Origin: M55B167 sp046482825 | GTDB taxonomy: Bacteria; Verrucomicrobiota; Kiritimatiellia; RFP12; UBA1067 | NCBI GenBank assembly: GCA_046482825.1 | Contig: JAWOEI010000066.1 | Location: 1 to 43,126 of the forward strand | Direction of reading: 5' to 3' | DNA: 43,126 bases | Part shown: positions 15,271-24,297 of the stretch, in pieces | Layout of the letters: each line of letters starts with the position of its first letter | How positions within the stretch are numbered: position 1 is the stretch's first letter | Notes under the pieces: generated by a model | Database searches by the model: none | What the model was told of the DNA's origin: nothing | The model's input: the letters and a program-made list of their open reading frames with translations, nothing else | Position numbers and translations under genes: made by a program

Positions 15271-16821
15271 TCAGTCGCAGTCTGATTCCTGCGATGAACC
15301 GTCTGTTTTTTCCAGAACCACTCCGTACGTGAAAACAGGCCATTTACCCGAATAATCTTTTTTGCGCTGATCTATGTCGTAAGTGACTGCCATCCACTGC
15401 ACTTCGGACCTGAAACCGTCGATAAATCCTTTAACGGCGGCATCGCTTCCATTCTCGGAAGGCAGTTTCGTGACTGACTTTTCCCTCCAGTCATTCACTC
15501 CGTTGTCGGATTCCCACACGGTGACGGCCTTATTGCCTCCGGACAGAATGACATAGGATCCGTTATCTGTTCGCTGGTAATCGTCGATTCCCCCGGTAAT
15601 CGGAAGCTCAGTCAATTCCCACGAAGAATGTCGCCAGTTTACGATACAGTTCCGCCCTTTGAGACTGTAGAGCACGGCGATACTTCCATCCGGAAGAAAC
15701 TCCGGAAACGTAGTATATCCGAAAAGCCTCGAGTCGGCACTTCTGGCATCACTGATAATGCAATCGTTATACATTTCCTCCAGATCGACGACAGAACCCA
15801 GATCCCGACCAGCTGCGTTATACATTTTCCCGTTTTCGCAATTGAAACAGGCAACAAAATTTCCGTAACCCCCTTCATTATGGCCCTTGGGGCCTGATGC
15901 CATTTCCCAGCCTAAAAGAATACGGGCAGGCTCGTCCTTACCACCGTAATCCACGCTGAACCCGTGGAGATAAACCTCATCATATTTTTCTTCCTGCTTA
16001 TGACCGGAATCAATCAATGTAACCGGCTCAGACCATGTCTTTCCATTGTCAGTCGATTTAATCATACGATACGGACGGTACCAGAAGGCCGCAGTACTCG
16101 AATAGAAGAGATATATTGTGTCATCAACCACAACCGGCATAGGATAAGCGCATCTGTCGTTTGAAAGCAAGCTGTGCGACCAGGTGCCATCTATTCTGTC
16201 CGGACCGGGCGAGCGGACAAGATAGGCACACCAGGAGTGGAAAAAATAGAAAATCAGATAATGTCCGTCCGGAGCACGGACAATACACGGATAATTATGG
16301 TAATCCCATATACCGATAAAGTTGAGAGGATAGGCCTGAACAGACTCAGACCACTGCCGCGTTTTATGGTCGAATTCCCGAACGTATATACTCATTCGTT
16401 CACCATTCCAGCAAATCACAGTTTTGTCTGCGGAAGGATTGTAAACACCGTGACCGAAAGATCGTCGGCTCCCGTATGTTGCATTGACAGCATGTTTCGT
16501 CAGTTCATCATATCCTGCGCCGGTGAATTTTTCCGCAACCCGGTCAATCCATATTCCATCGCAGCAATTATTATATGCGCCGCCGGAAATAAGCAGCATG
16601 CACCTGCCGTTTTTATCTGCTGGCGCTTCATACCAGTCGAGGTGCGGCATAATATTTTCCGCCGCCTTGAATCCCGGTGCATTCATCTCCTGTGTGGTCG
16701 CTGCTATCTGATGGCTCTGTAAATCCGGGATCTTTCCTTCCGGCCACAACACCACCCGCTCTCCGGCAGACAGCGGAACAGCAATCAGAAACCAGGAACA
16801 TAAGATCAACAGTTTTTTCAT
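15271..16821 (-). CDS. Secreted BNR/sialidase-fold protein with an esterase-like N-terminal remnant
   Basis: 516 residues with a clear signal peptide (MKKLLILCSWFLIAVPLSAG). Residues about 22-100 (VVLWPEGKIPDLQSHQIA..., CMLLISGGAYNNCCDG) resemble the start of secreted alpha/beta-hydrolase esterases, including the oxyanion GG, but the chain leaves that fold before any nucleophile-elbow serine. From about residue 110 it reads as a BNR_4-type beta-propeller with repeated Asp-box-like motifs (STDNGKTWSEP) and many Trp/Tyr. The role is probably binding or hydrolysis of an extracellular sugar, but catalytic residues cannot be assigned. ATG 16821 has AAGGAG nine bases upstream, better than GTG 16830. 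It starts 13 bases after the uvrA stop and is probably cotranscribed. Confidence 0.75.
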   Translation of the reverse strand: MKKLLILCSWFLIAVPLSAGERVVLWPEGKIPDLQSHQIAATTQEMNAPGFKAAENIMPHLDWYEAPADKNGRCMLLISGGAYNNCCDGIWIDRVAEKFTGAGYDELTKHAVNATYGSRRSFGHGVYNPSADKTVICWNGERMSIYVREFDHKTRQWSESVQAYPLNFIGIWDYHNYPCIVRAPDGHYLIFYFFHSWCAYLVRSPGPDRIDGTWSHSLLSNDRCAYPMPVVVDDTIYLFYSSTAAFWYRPYRMIKSTDNGKTWSEPVTLIDSGHKQEEKYDEVYLHGFSVDYGGKDEPARILLGWEMASGPKGHNEGGYGNFVACFNCENGKMYNAAGRDLGSVVDLEEMYNDCIISDARSADSRLFGYTTFPEFLPDGSIAVLYSLKGRNCIVNWRHSSWELTELPITGGIDDYQRTDNGSYVILSGGNKAVTVWESDNGVNDWREKSVTKLPSENGSDAAVKGFIDGFRSEVQWMAVTYDIDQRKKDYSGKWPVFTYGVVLEKTDGSSQESDCD

Positions 16822-16834
16822 CTGTGTCACTCCT

Positions 16835-19669
16835 TCATATTTTCAGCACATCTCTGAGAAAACAGCCGGTCCGCGACTGACTATTCCGGGCAACTTCTTC
16901 CGGAGTGCCAGCCGCAACCAGTTTACCCCCCTCATCTCCGCCTCCGGGTCCGAGATCGATAATATAATCAGCACTTTTGATGATATCAAGATTGTGTTCA
17001 ATCACAACCACCGTATTACCGGACTCACGCAACTTAAGAAGCAGATCCATAAGTTTGTGAATGTCGGCAAAATGCAGGCCGGTGGTAGGTTCATCGAGCA
17101 GATAAAGGGTTCTGCCAGTGGCACGTTTGGAAAGTTCCGAAGAGAGCTTTATACGCTGGGCCTCACCTCCTGACAGCGTAGTTGAGCTCTGCCCGAGATG
17201 TATGTAGCCGAGCCCCACATCCATAAGTGTTTTCAGTTTGCGGTGTATAGAGGGTACAGCCTTAAAAAATCCGCAGGCCTCACTGACTGTCATGTCCAGT
17301 ACGTCTGCTATATTCCTGCCCCCGTATCTGATTTCAAGCGTCTCCTTGTTATAGCGTTTACCTCCGCACTGCTCGCAAGTGACATAAACATCGGGCAAAA
17401 AATGCATTTCCAGGCGGCGGATACCATCGCCTTTACAAACTTCACAACGTCCCCCTTTCACATTAAAGCTGAACCGGCCCATGGTATAGCCACGCACTTT
17501 GGCGGCAGGCGTTTCGGCAAAGAGTTTCCGTATAGGCGAAAATGCACCGGTATAGGTTACCGGATTGGAACGCGGCGTCCGTCCTATGGGGCTCTGGTCT
17601 ATCTCTATGACTTTATCCAGAAATTTGATTCCCTCAATACGTTCGCAAGCTCCGGGACGTTCTTTGGATTTATAGAATTCACGGAAAAGCTGTCGTTTGA
17701 GAATATCGCTTATGAGAGTGGATTTACCTGATCCTGAAACCCCTGTGACGCAGACAAAACAGCCAAGCGGAATTTCCACATCAATACTGTCAAGATTGTT
17801 CTCAACAGCGCCGACTATCCGCAGTTTCTGTTCGCTGGCCGGAACACGCACATCGGGTATTTCAATGCATTTTCTACCTGTGAGATAGGCGGCAGTCAGG
17901 GAACGCCTGTTCTTCAGAAGTCCTTTGTAGTCCCCCTGATAAACAACCTCACCGCCTTCGCGACCTGCCCCCGGACCGAGATCAACGATATAGCCAGCGG
18001 TTTCTATCATCTTTTCGTCATGTTCAACCACCACAACCGTATTCCCGCGTTTCCGCAACTGATGAAGCATCTCAATAAGACGTTCATTATCGAAGGGATG
18101 CAGGCCGATAGTAGGTTCATCAAGCACATAGAGAACACCGACGAGACCGGAGCCTATCTGTGTAGCCAGACGGATACGCTGCATCTCTCCCCCTGAAAGC
18201 GTTGAGCTTTCGCGTGAGAGGGATATATAATCCAGTCCCACTTCAGAGAGAAAACCCAGACGTCGGCGTATCTCTTTCAGAACCTCGGATGCCATTATCT
18301 TTTCGTTCGCGGTCAGCTCAATTTCATCAAAAAATTTACGGCAGTCCTTAACACTGAGGTCCATTATTTCGACGATATTCCGGCCTGAAACAGTGCATGC
18401 CAGCGATTCATCACGCAGACGTCGTCCATTGCAGGCCGGACATCTGCGGGCACTCATAAATCTGCGCAGTTTTTCACGCACAGCATCGATATCAGTCTCG
18501 CGATAGCGTCGATGCAAACTGGGCAGAACCCCCTCGAAGGGTTTTTCCACCTTGTGCCATTTACCGCGCATCCAGAGCCGCAGTGTAACGGGATCTTCAC
18601 CGGAGCCGTTCAGCAGAATATTGCGGAAACTCTCCGGCAGATCGCAATAGGGCATATCCATATCGATGTTATAAGCGGCGGCAACAGCCTTTAGCAGTTT
18701 TTTATAATAGACAACCATGCGGTATCCACCACGTCGCCAGGGAAATATTGCCCCCTCATTCAGCGAAAGTTTTCTGTCCGGAACAACAAGCTCCTCATCA
18801 AAAATAAGCAGTGAACCGAGTCCGTGACATACAGGGCAGGCGCCATAGGGGCTGTTAAATGAAAAAGAACGCGGCTGCAACTCTTCAAAGCTGATGGAGC
18901 ATTCAGCGCAGGCGTTTTTCTCAGAGTAAAGCACTTCTGTCTCTTTTTTATCAGGTGTGATCTGCTGAACACTGATTATCCCGCTACCGTGCCCCAATGC
19001 AGTTTCAATGGAATCGGTCAGACGGGTACGGATATCCCTGCGCACTGCCAGCCGGTCAACCACTGCCTCTACAGTATGCACCTTGTAACGTTCCAGTTTC
19101 GGCACATCATCAATCGCGAAAACCTCTCCATTCACACGTACACGGACAAAACCCTGCTTACGGATTGATTCAAATATCTCTTCATGCCGCCCCTTGCGTC
19201 CGCGAACCAGCGGTGCAAAAATAATCAGCTTTGTTTTTTCAGGAAGACGCAGTAGAGTATCGACAATCTGTTCCGCGCTCTGTTTCTCAACCCGTCTCCC
19301 GCACTTCGGACAATGAGCCATGCCTATATTCCCATAAAGCAGTCGCAGGTAGTCATGAATCTCGGTTACAGTAGCGACAATAGAACGCGGATTTCCGCCT
19401 GAGGTTCTCTGTTCAATAGAGATCGCCGGGGAAAGTCCTTCTATATGCTTCACATCCGGTTTCTGCATCTGATCCAGAAACTGACGGGCATAGGCGGAAA
19501 GGCTTTCTACATAACGGCGCTGTCCTTCGGCATACAGAGTATCGAAAGCAAGTGAAGACTTGCCTGAACCGCTGAGACCGGTGATAACGGTCAGGGCATC
19601 ACGCGGAATACGGACATCAATGTTTTTCAGATTGTGCTGACAGGCACCTGTTATAATTATATCGGACAT
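16835..19669 (-). CDS. uvrA: Excinuclease ABC subunit A
   Basis: 944 residues, normal length. Damage-recognition ATPase of nucleotide excision repair, acting as a dimer with UvrB. Two ABC modules are seen: Walker A GLSGSGKSS (31-39) and GVSGSGKST (near 640-648). Signature loops are LSGGEMQRIRLA and LSGGEAQRIKLS, and Walker B sites are VLDEPTIGLH and LLDEPTTGLH. Zinc-binding CxxC pairs include CPKCG, CPVCHG and CEVCKGDG. Conserved regions such as GRTPRSNP are intact. The frame extends to a TTG at 19747, but homologs begin at MSDIIITGACQHNL, so ATG 19669 is used although it lacks a Shine-Dalgarno sequence. dsbD ends 74 bases upstream. Confidence 0.97.
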   Translation of the reverse strand: MSDIIITGACQHNLKNIDVRIPRDALTVITGLSGSGKSSLAFDTLYAEGQRRYVESLSAYARQFLDQMQKPDVKHIEGLSPAISIEQRTSGGNPRSIVATVTEIHDYLRLLYGNIGMAHCPKCGRRVEKQSAEQIVDTLLRLPEKTKLIIFAPLVRGRKGRHEEIFESIRKQGFVRVRVNGEVFAIDDVPKLERYKVHTVEAVVDRLAVRRDIRTRLTDSIETALGHGSGIISVQQITPDKKETEVLYSEKNACAECSISFEELQPRSFSFNSPYGACPVCHGLGSLLIFDEELVVPDRKLSLNEGAIFPWRRGGYRMVVYYKKLLKAVAAAYNIDMDMPYCDLPESFRNILLNGSGEDPVTLRLWMRGKWHKVEKPFEGVLPSLHRRYRETDIDAVREKLRRFMSARRCPACNGRRLRDESLACTVSGRNIVEIMDLSVKDCRKFFDEIELTANEKIMASEVLKEIRRRLGFLSEVGLDYISLSRESSTLSGGEMQRIRLATQIGSGLVGVLYVLDEPTIGLHPFDNERLIEMLHQLRKRGNTVVVVEHDEKMIETAGYIVDLGPGAGREGGEVVYQGDYKGLLKNRRSLTAAYLTGRKCIEIPDVRVPASEQKLRIVGAVENNLDSIDVEIPLGCFVCVTGVSGSGKSTLISDILKRQLFREFYKSKERPGACERIEGIKFLDKVIEIDQSPIGRTPRSNPVTYTGAFSPIRKLFAETPAAKVRGYTMGRFSFNVKGGRCEVCKGDGIRRLEMHFLPDVYVTCEQCGGKRYNKETLEIRYGGRNIADVLDMTVSEACGFFKAVPSIHRKLKTLMDVGLGYIHLGQSSTTLSGGEAQRIKLSSELSKRATGRTLYLLDEPTTGLHFADIHKLMDLLLKLRESGNTVVVIEHNLDIIKSADYIIDLGPGGGDEGGKLVAAGTPEEVARNSQSRTGCFLRDVLKI

Positions 19670-19743
19670 TACAGAGTCGGGAGTTTGAAGTTCGGTGGAC
19701 ACCGCGCACTTTGTGTGGGTAACACAGTGGACAACCAACCGGT

Positions 19744-21351
19744 TCAACGTTCTTCGAACTGCAGAACCGCAAAGCCGGGAAGACCTCGTATGTTGAACGC
19801 TTGCAGCATCTCTTCAGCGGGGCTCTCATCGGGTTTTTCAGCCTGCACCTTGACAACAGTATAGTTCTCCAGACGCTTTTCAACAGCTTCATCCCTAAAG
19901 GTCTTCTTCTCCATCACCGTGCAGTTCTTACACCAGGTGGCCCAGAAATCAACAAACAGTGGTTTGCCGGATGAACGGGCCTCTTCGACCTTGACCATCC
20001 AGGCATCGTGGTCACCGGCATTGATAGAACCTTCACGGACGGCACTGCCGGCAAAAAAACCCTTCCCTGCAACATAAAAGTAGTATGCGGCCAGCAAAAG
20101 CAGAAACACCCCGAAAAGCTGCTTAATACGCACCATCCACATGCCGGGCGACGGCAGCACGGAAAGGCCTGCCCCGGCCAGAGGCCACGGAAGAGCCATA
20201 CCTGCCCCCAGCAGGAAAGGCAGAAACTGGGCCGACTGCATACCCCCGGCGTAGAGATTGCCCGCCAGTAGCAGCACCGCCAGAACAACAGGAGCCACAC
20301 AGGCACCAGCAAGAAGCGCTGAAACAGCACCCGCAATCAGGGCGGCGATCACACCTTTTTTATGGTCATCGGCATTCTTCGGAGTGACAAAACCGGTAAA
20401 GTCGATGACTAACAGATCAAATAGAGCGAGTGCCAGAACAACAAAGATAACACCGATTATCAGATTGAACCAGGGATTGGACTGAATTGCTCCGAAGAAG
20501 AGTCCCATCCTCAGAATCAGCCAGCCAAGTCCGCCGTAAACCAGAATGATTCCGAGTCCATAGGCAGAACCTCGCACAAAACCTCTGGTTCTGGTGCCGG
20601 TCCCGGCGCCGATAACCGCCAGATTGACGGGTATCATGGGGAGAACACAGGGTGTAAGATTAAGCAGGACGCCTCCCACAAGCACAAGCAGAAGGGTTAA
20701 CAGGACGCCGTGTTCGTGAAGAAAAACGACAGGATCATCGAGAAACTGGCGGAAACCTGAGACATCGGCAGCCTCGCGTCCCTCCGCTTTATCGAGAAAA
20801 GCAAGAAAATCCCGGGAGTTCATATAACCGCCAGCGGTTTCAAGACTGCCACCCTGCAACCATAAATCCGCATCTGGATGATCTTCCAGGGCAGAAGCGT
20901 TTTCTGCTTCGGCGGGTGTACAGGGAGAAAAAGAAAATGCGTTTTTATCAAAACAGAAGGAATGGGATTCCGGCATAAAACAGACAGACTTGTCACATCC
21001 CTGAAAACTCACCGTAACCACCAGCCCGTTCTCAGCCTGTATTCTGTAACGCCCCTCAAAGCTGCGCGCATAAACCCTGACTTGCTGCGCCGGATCCAGA
21101 AGATCGGGTTTTTCCAACGCTTCGGGCAATTCCAGAGCTTCAATACTGAAATCATCCGGAACGGAAACATCAAAGCTGTCGTAATAGATTACATGTTCAG
21201 GTGGTATATCAACCCGGAGAACAAAATCAACCGAATCGCCATTTTTTTTTCCTGTTGCAGAAATATCGGCAGAAAAAGGCGATTCGCCGAACTGCGCAAC
21301 AGCTGTAAAAGCCAGGAAAACAGAAAAAATGCATGTTTTTATATATTTCAT
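19744..21351 (-). CDS. dsbD: Thiol:disulfide interchange protein DsbD
   Basis: 535 residues. Carries reducing power from cytoplasmic thioredoxin across the inner membrane to periplasmic disulfides. A signal peptide (MKYIKTCIFSVFLAFTAVAQ) is followed by the alpha domain with its cysteine pair (QGCDKSVCFMP). The eight-helix CcdA-like core has conserved Cys residues in LLNLTPCVLPMIPVN and LLAGACVAPVVLAVLL. The C-terminal thioredoxin-like gamma domain has WCKNC. GAGGTG precedes ATG 21351; the longer frame from 21411 would overlap the upstream parvulin gene and bury the signal peptide. The gene follows the parvulin-like gene by about 50 bases, a pairing that makes sense for periplasmic folding. 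Confidence 0.95.
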   Translation of the reverse strand: MKYIKTCIFSVFLAFTAVAQFGESPFSADISATGKKNGDSVDFVLRVDIPPEHVIYYDSFDVSVPDDFSIEALELPEALEKPDLLDPAQQVRVYARSFEGRYRIQAENGLVVTVSFQGCDKSVCFMPESHSFCFDKNAFSFSPCTPAEAENASALEDHPDADLWLQGGSLETAGGYMNSRDFLAFLDKAEGREAADVSGFRQFLDDPVVFLHEHGVLLTLLLVLVGGVLLNLTPCVLPMIPVNLAVIGAGTGTRTRGFVRGSAYGLGIILVYGGLGWLILRMGLFFGAIQSNPWFNLIIGVIFVVLALALFDLLVIDFTGFVTPKNADDHKKGVIAALIAGAVSALLAGACVAPVVLAVLLLAGNLYAGGMQSAQFLPFLLGAGMALPWPLAGAGLSVLPSPGMWMVRIKQLFGVFLLLLAAYYFYVAGKGFFAGSAVREGSINAGDHDAWMVKVEEARSSGKPLFVDFWATWCKNCTVMEKKTFRDEAVEKRLENYTVVKVQAEKPDESPAEEMLQAFNIRGLPGFAVLQFEER

Positions 21352-21400
21352 TTTCACCTCATAAAATCGGCGGTCAAACCCTCCGCAATCAGCAAAACCG

Positions 21401-22237
21401 TCACCTTGCAATATCCGCGTTGCTTTTTAGTCCGTCTATCATATCATTGAGTGCACGCTCAGCAGTCTCATTAAACAACATAGTTGAAATATCGTCGCGT
21501 ACATTCTCAAAAGGCAGCAGTTCAGAGTCGTGTCTGTCCATAATTTTAAAAATGTGAAGGGTTCCTCCCTCGAGTTCTATCACATCGCTAACATCACCGC
21601 TCTCAAGCGAAAACAGTTTTTCATCTGTCTCCGGTGAAAGGATTCCGCGGATAAGCACATCGAACATGCCGAAATCATGGCTGTAGGTATCGGACTGCCG
21701 GAGGGCGTCAGCCCACGAAAGCTCACTGTTTTCAATTTTTTTCCGGAGTGAGAGAAGATCCATAAAAGCCTGTGACTTTTCAAAACCGGGTTGGGGCACA
21801 CGGGATATGTGTGAAAGTTTAAGCGCTTCCGGCCTTGTGAAAAACTCTGTTTTTTTCTCATACTCCCTGCGCATTTCATCTTCAGAAGGCGGAGAAACAT
21901 TTTTCCGGACCGATTTCACCAGAGTCCTTATTTTAAGATCCCGGACACAAACAGCGCATTTTTCCTCATCAGAAAGCCCTTCGTCAAGAAGAGCAGCATT
22001 CCGCGCCATATATTCCATGAGCTTGTCTTCAGCCGGTTCTTCCTGAGTACGCTGCGCTTCCTGAGTTAAAAGCTCCTTTTCGATCAGGTTTTCCAGCGCC
22101 CAGTCCCTGAGCTGATTTTCATCCGGCTCAGCGCCGTTTTCAGCTACATAACGTTCATAGTCCGGCTTCAGACGTTCAAACTCTGCCTCAACCGCTTCTT
22201 CAAAAATCTCAACTCCGTTAACCTTTACAGCACCCAT
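21401..22237 (-). CDS. Parvulin/SurA-like peptidyl-prolyl isomerase, no visible signal peptide
   Basis: 278 residues. Residues about 3-120 form a helical SurA/trigger-factor-like N-domain (NGVEIFEEAVEAEFERLKPDYE, then LIEKELLTQEAQ). A PpiC-type rotamase region follows (KLSHISRVP..., FGMFDVLIRGILSPETDEKLFSLESGDVSDVIELEGGTLHIFKI), with a helical tail. Such proteins chaperone outer-membrane or periplasmic clients. Unusually, no hydrophobic signal sequence is present: translation starts MGAVKVNGVE. GAGG lies 6 bases before ATG 22237, so the start looks right. Either this is a cytoplasmic relative or the secretion signal is lost. It is followed by dsbD in the same direction. Confidence 0.8.
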   Translation of the reverse strand: MGAVKVNGVEIFEEAVEAEFERLKPDYERYVAENGAEPDENQLRDWALENLIEKELLTQEAQRTQEEPAEDKLMEYMARNAALLDEGLSDEEKCAVCVRDLKIRTLVKSVRKNVSPPSEDEMRREYEKKTEFFTRPEALKLSHISRVPQPGFEKSQAFMDLLSLRKKIENSELSWADALRQSDTYSHDFGMFDVLIRGILSPETDEKLFSLESGDVSDVIELEGGTLHIFKIMDRHDSELLPFENVRDDISTMLFNETAERALNDMIDGLKSNADIAR

Positions 22238-22254
22238 ATTATCCTCGTTTTAAT

Positions 22255-22290
22255 GCAGGCCGCTCATGCAGAGCATGGGCCCGGCCTTGC
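22255..22290 (-). repeat. GC-rich hairpin upstream of the parvulin gene
   Basis: On the minus strand a 15-18 base arm beginning GCAAGGCCGGGCCCATGC can pair, with a small bulge, to GCATGAGCGGCCTGC around a TCT loop. No U-tract follows (ATTAAAAC), so it is not a standard terminator. It lies 18 bases upstream of the parvulin start codon, just before its ribosome binding site, and after xseB. It could be an attenuator or a stray repeat element. Confidence 0.5.
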
Positions 22291-22388
22291 TGATTGGGGC
22301 ACTTGTGAAAACTGATGCCGGTGCCCTCAGCGCAGATCCGCATCACAACCAGCTTTTATAGTTTCAACTTTCAGCGTAAAAATCAATA

Positions 22389-22631
22389 TTATACGTCCGC
22401 TTCATGATCAAACGGGACAATTTCGCGGCCATCAGGACCATCCTTGACAACCTTTTCAATTTTCTGCTCCACCTCGTTCAGCTTATTCGTACAACTCTCA
22501 ACCAGTTTCCGTCCCTCTTCAAAGGCGCTTATCATAGCATCGAGCTCCATTTCTCCTGATTCCATATTCTCAACGATTTTATCAAGCCGTTTCAGAGATT
22601 CTTCAAAACTCATTTTCTTTTTTTCGCTCAT
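22389..22631 (-). CDS. xseB: Exodeoxyribonuclease VII small subunit
   Basis: 80 residues, the usual size. Forms the helical accessory subunit of exonuclease VII, which degrades single-stranded DNA with XseA. The family core is clear: SFEESLKRLDKIVENMESGEMELDAMISAFEEGRKLV, followed by a C-terminal coiled segment. ATG 22631 is preceded by AAGGAG, so the longer frame from 22685 is rejected. It lies 164 bases downstream of xseA; that gap shows only a small CCGC...GCGG hairpin and no open gene. Confidence 0.95.
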   Translation of the reverse strand: MSEKKKMSFEESLKRLDKIVENMESGEMELDAMISAFEEGRKLVESCTNKLNEVEQKIEKVVKDGPDGREIVPFDHEADV

Positions 22632-22795
22632 CACAGTCTCCTTGCAATATTCGCAATCTCCGGAATACCGGGATACAACTTTCATAGCTGAGGGTATCCG
22701 GCATTCTCAAATGAAATTACCTGCGTTCTTTTCCGGGAACAAGTATAGCCTCCGCTCCGCGGCGGATTCAGCTCAGGCAACAGAAGTGCATAACC

Positions 22796-24157
22796 CTAGT
22801 TCCCGGTTCTCTCATTCACTGTTGAATCAAAACTGCCGTCCTTCAACACAGTCACAATGCCGCAGCCAGCTGTCACATTGCTAACGGAACGAACCAGAGA
22901 ACCATCAGCTCTGCGGGTCAGGGAATAACCGCGATCCAGCACCTTCAGAGGATTCAGCAGTATAAGCTGACGTTCCGAAGCACGTACCTGCTGTTTGAGC
23001 CGCCGACACTCGGAAGACGCTGAACTGCGCATTCGTTCATCATTGCGCAAAATGCGGTTGCGCAGTTCCAGCAGGCGTTTTTCCCGCACACTTTTCAGGC
23101 GGTCGGCATACTGCTCAGTCAGCTGCCGGGCCTTGACAGCAGCCTGTTGAACCGCATGAAGAAGACGCATCTCATAACTGTCAACGCTCTGTGCATAGCG
23201 GGCAAGTGCCTGTTCAGGGCGATTCAGCACCACTGACGACGCAAGCCTTTTAAGTTGCTGGGCAAGAAGCCTGCGCCGCTGCATAAGCGCCCTCAGCATA
23301 TCATCCGCACAGGCCTGCAACTGGCGTTCAAACTCGCGTTTAGGCTGCACCACCAGCTCTGCCGCGGCTGAAGGGGTTGGGGCCCGCAGATCAGCGACAA
23401 AGTCGCTCAGGGCAAAATCAACTTCATGGCCGACAGCAGAAATAACCGGAATTTCGGAATCTGATATTGCACGGGCGACATTCTCTTCATTAAAGGCCCA
23501 CAAATCCTCCAAACTGCCCCCTCCTCGTCCGACAATGATGACATCAACCGGTCTGTGGCTCCCGGCACCGCAGGCGGAATTCAACCACTTTACAGCCTTT
23601 GCAATTGATTCCGAAGCTCCGGCCCCCTGAACCTTGACAGGTGTCAGAAGAATCTCAATATTAGGAAAACGGCGATGCAGAACATTGAGCATATCGTGAA
23701 TAACCGCACCTGTCGGAGATGTGACAACTCCGATACGCTGCGGCAGCAGAGGCAGTTTTTTTTTCCGCGATTCCTCAAAAAGCCCCTCTTTCAGCAGTTT
23801 TTTCTTGAGAGCCTCGTAACGTTCCATGAGAACACCGACACCGGCATTCTGAATTCTGCGCACAATAAGCTGATATTGCCCGCGTCTTTCAAAAACCGAT
23901 ATCTGCCCGCTGGCCCTGACCCGCTGACCGTCCTTGAGACAAAAGCTGTCAGCAAGTTTTTTCCGTTCACCTGCAAACAGCACAGCGCTGAGTTGAGCAG
24001 TTTCATCCTTCAGCACAAAATAGGTGTGGCCTGAGGAATAGCGTTTAATATTGGATATCTCGCCCTCGACAAAAATAGTTCCGAATCTATCGGAAAGCGC
24101 TTTTTTTATTTTCCGCGTAAGTTCGGTGACAGTTAATATCTGTTTGCTGGAGGTCAT
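22796..24157 (-). CDS. xseA: Exodeoxyribonuclease VII large subunit
   Basis: 453 residues, normal length. Catalytic subunit of exonuclease VII. An N-terminal OB-fold (TELTRKIKKALSDRFGTIFVEGEISNIKRYSSGHTYFVLKDE) is followed by the catalytic domain (GVVTSPTGAVIHDMLNVLHRRFP, VIIVGRGGGSLEDLWAFNEE, AISDSEIPVISAVGHEVDF, DLRAPTPSAAAELVV). A long coiled-coil arm and a short C-terminal beta segment (VLDRGYSLTRRADGSLVRS) complete the protein. No Shine-Dalgarno site is evident at ATG 24157, but the N-terminus matches the family. It shares the minus-strand direction with ymdB-like and xseB. Confidence 0.96.
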   Translation of the reverse strand: MTSSKQILTVTELTRKIKKALSDRFGTIFVEGEISNIKRYSSGHTYFVLKDETAQLSAVLFAGERKKLADSFCLKDGQRVRASGQISVFERRGQYQLIVRRIQNAGVGVLMERYEALKKKLLKEGLFEESRKKKLPLLPQRIGVVTSPTGAVIHDMLNVLHRRFPNIEILLTPVKVQGAGASESIAKAVKWLNSACGAGSHRPVDVIIVGRGGGSLEDLWAFNEENVARAISDSEIPVISAVGHEVDFALSDFVADLRAPTPSAAAELVVQPKREFERQLQACADDMLRALMQRRRLLAQQLKRLASSVVLNRPEQALARYAQSVDSYEMRLLHAVQQAAVKARQLTEQYADRLKSVREKRLLELRNRILRNDERMRSSASSECRRLKQQVRASERQLILLNPLKVLDRGYSLTRRADGSLVRSVSNVTAGCGIVTVLKDGSFDSTVNERTGN

Positions 24158-24297
24158 AGGTTTCAGGTGTCATGCCTTCATGCATGCAGCGTGTCGGGCG
24201 GGTATCAGGTTTTAGTTTACGGAGTTCAGGTTGGCCGTACGGTATAAAAATAGCGGATCGAGCATTCCATATTCCGCATCACACAGAAAATCGCCCG

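Noticed and set aside
19670..19743. Extended uvrA start at the TTG near 19747
   Set aside because: The extra 26 residues do not match the UvrA family, and the conserved N-terminus begins at ATG 19669.
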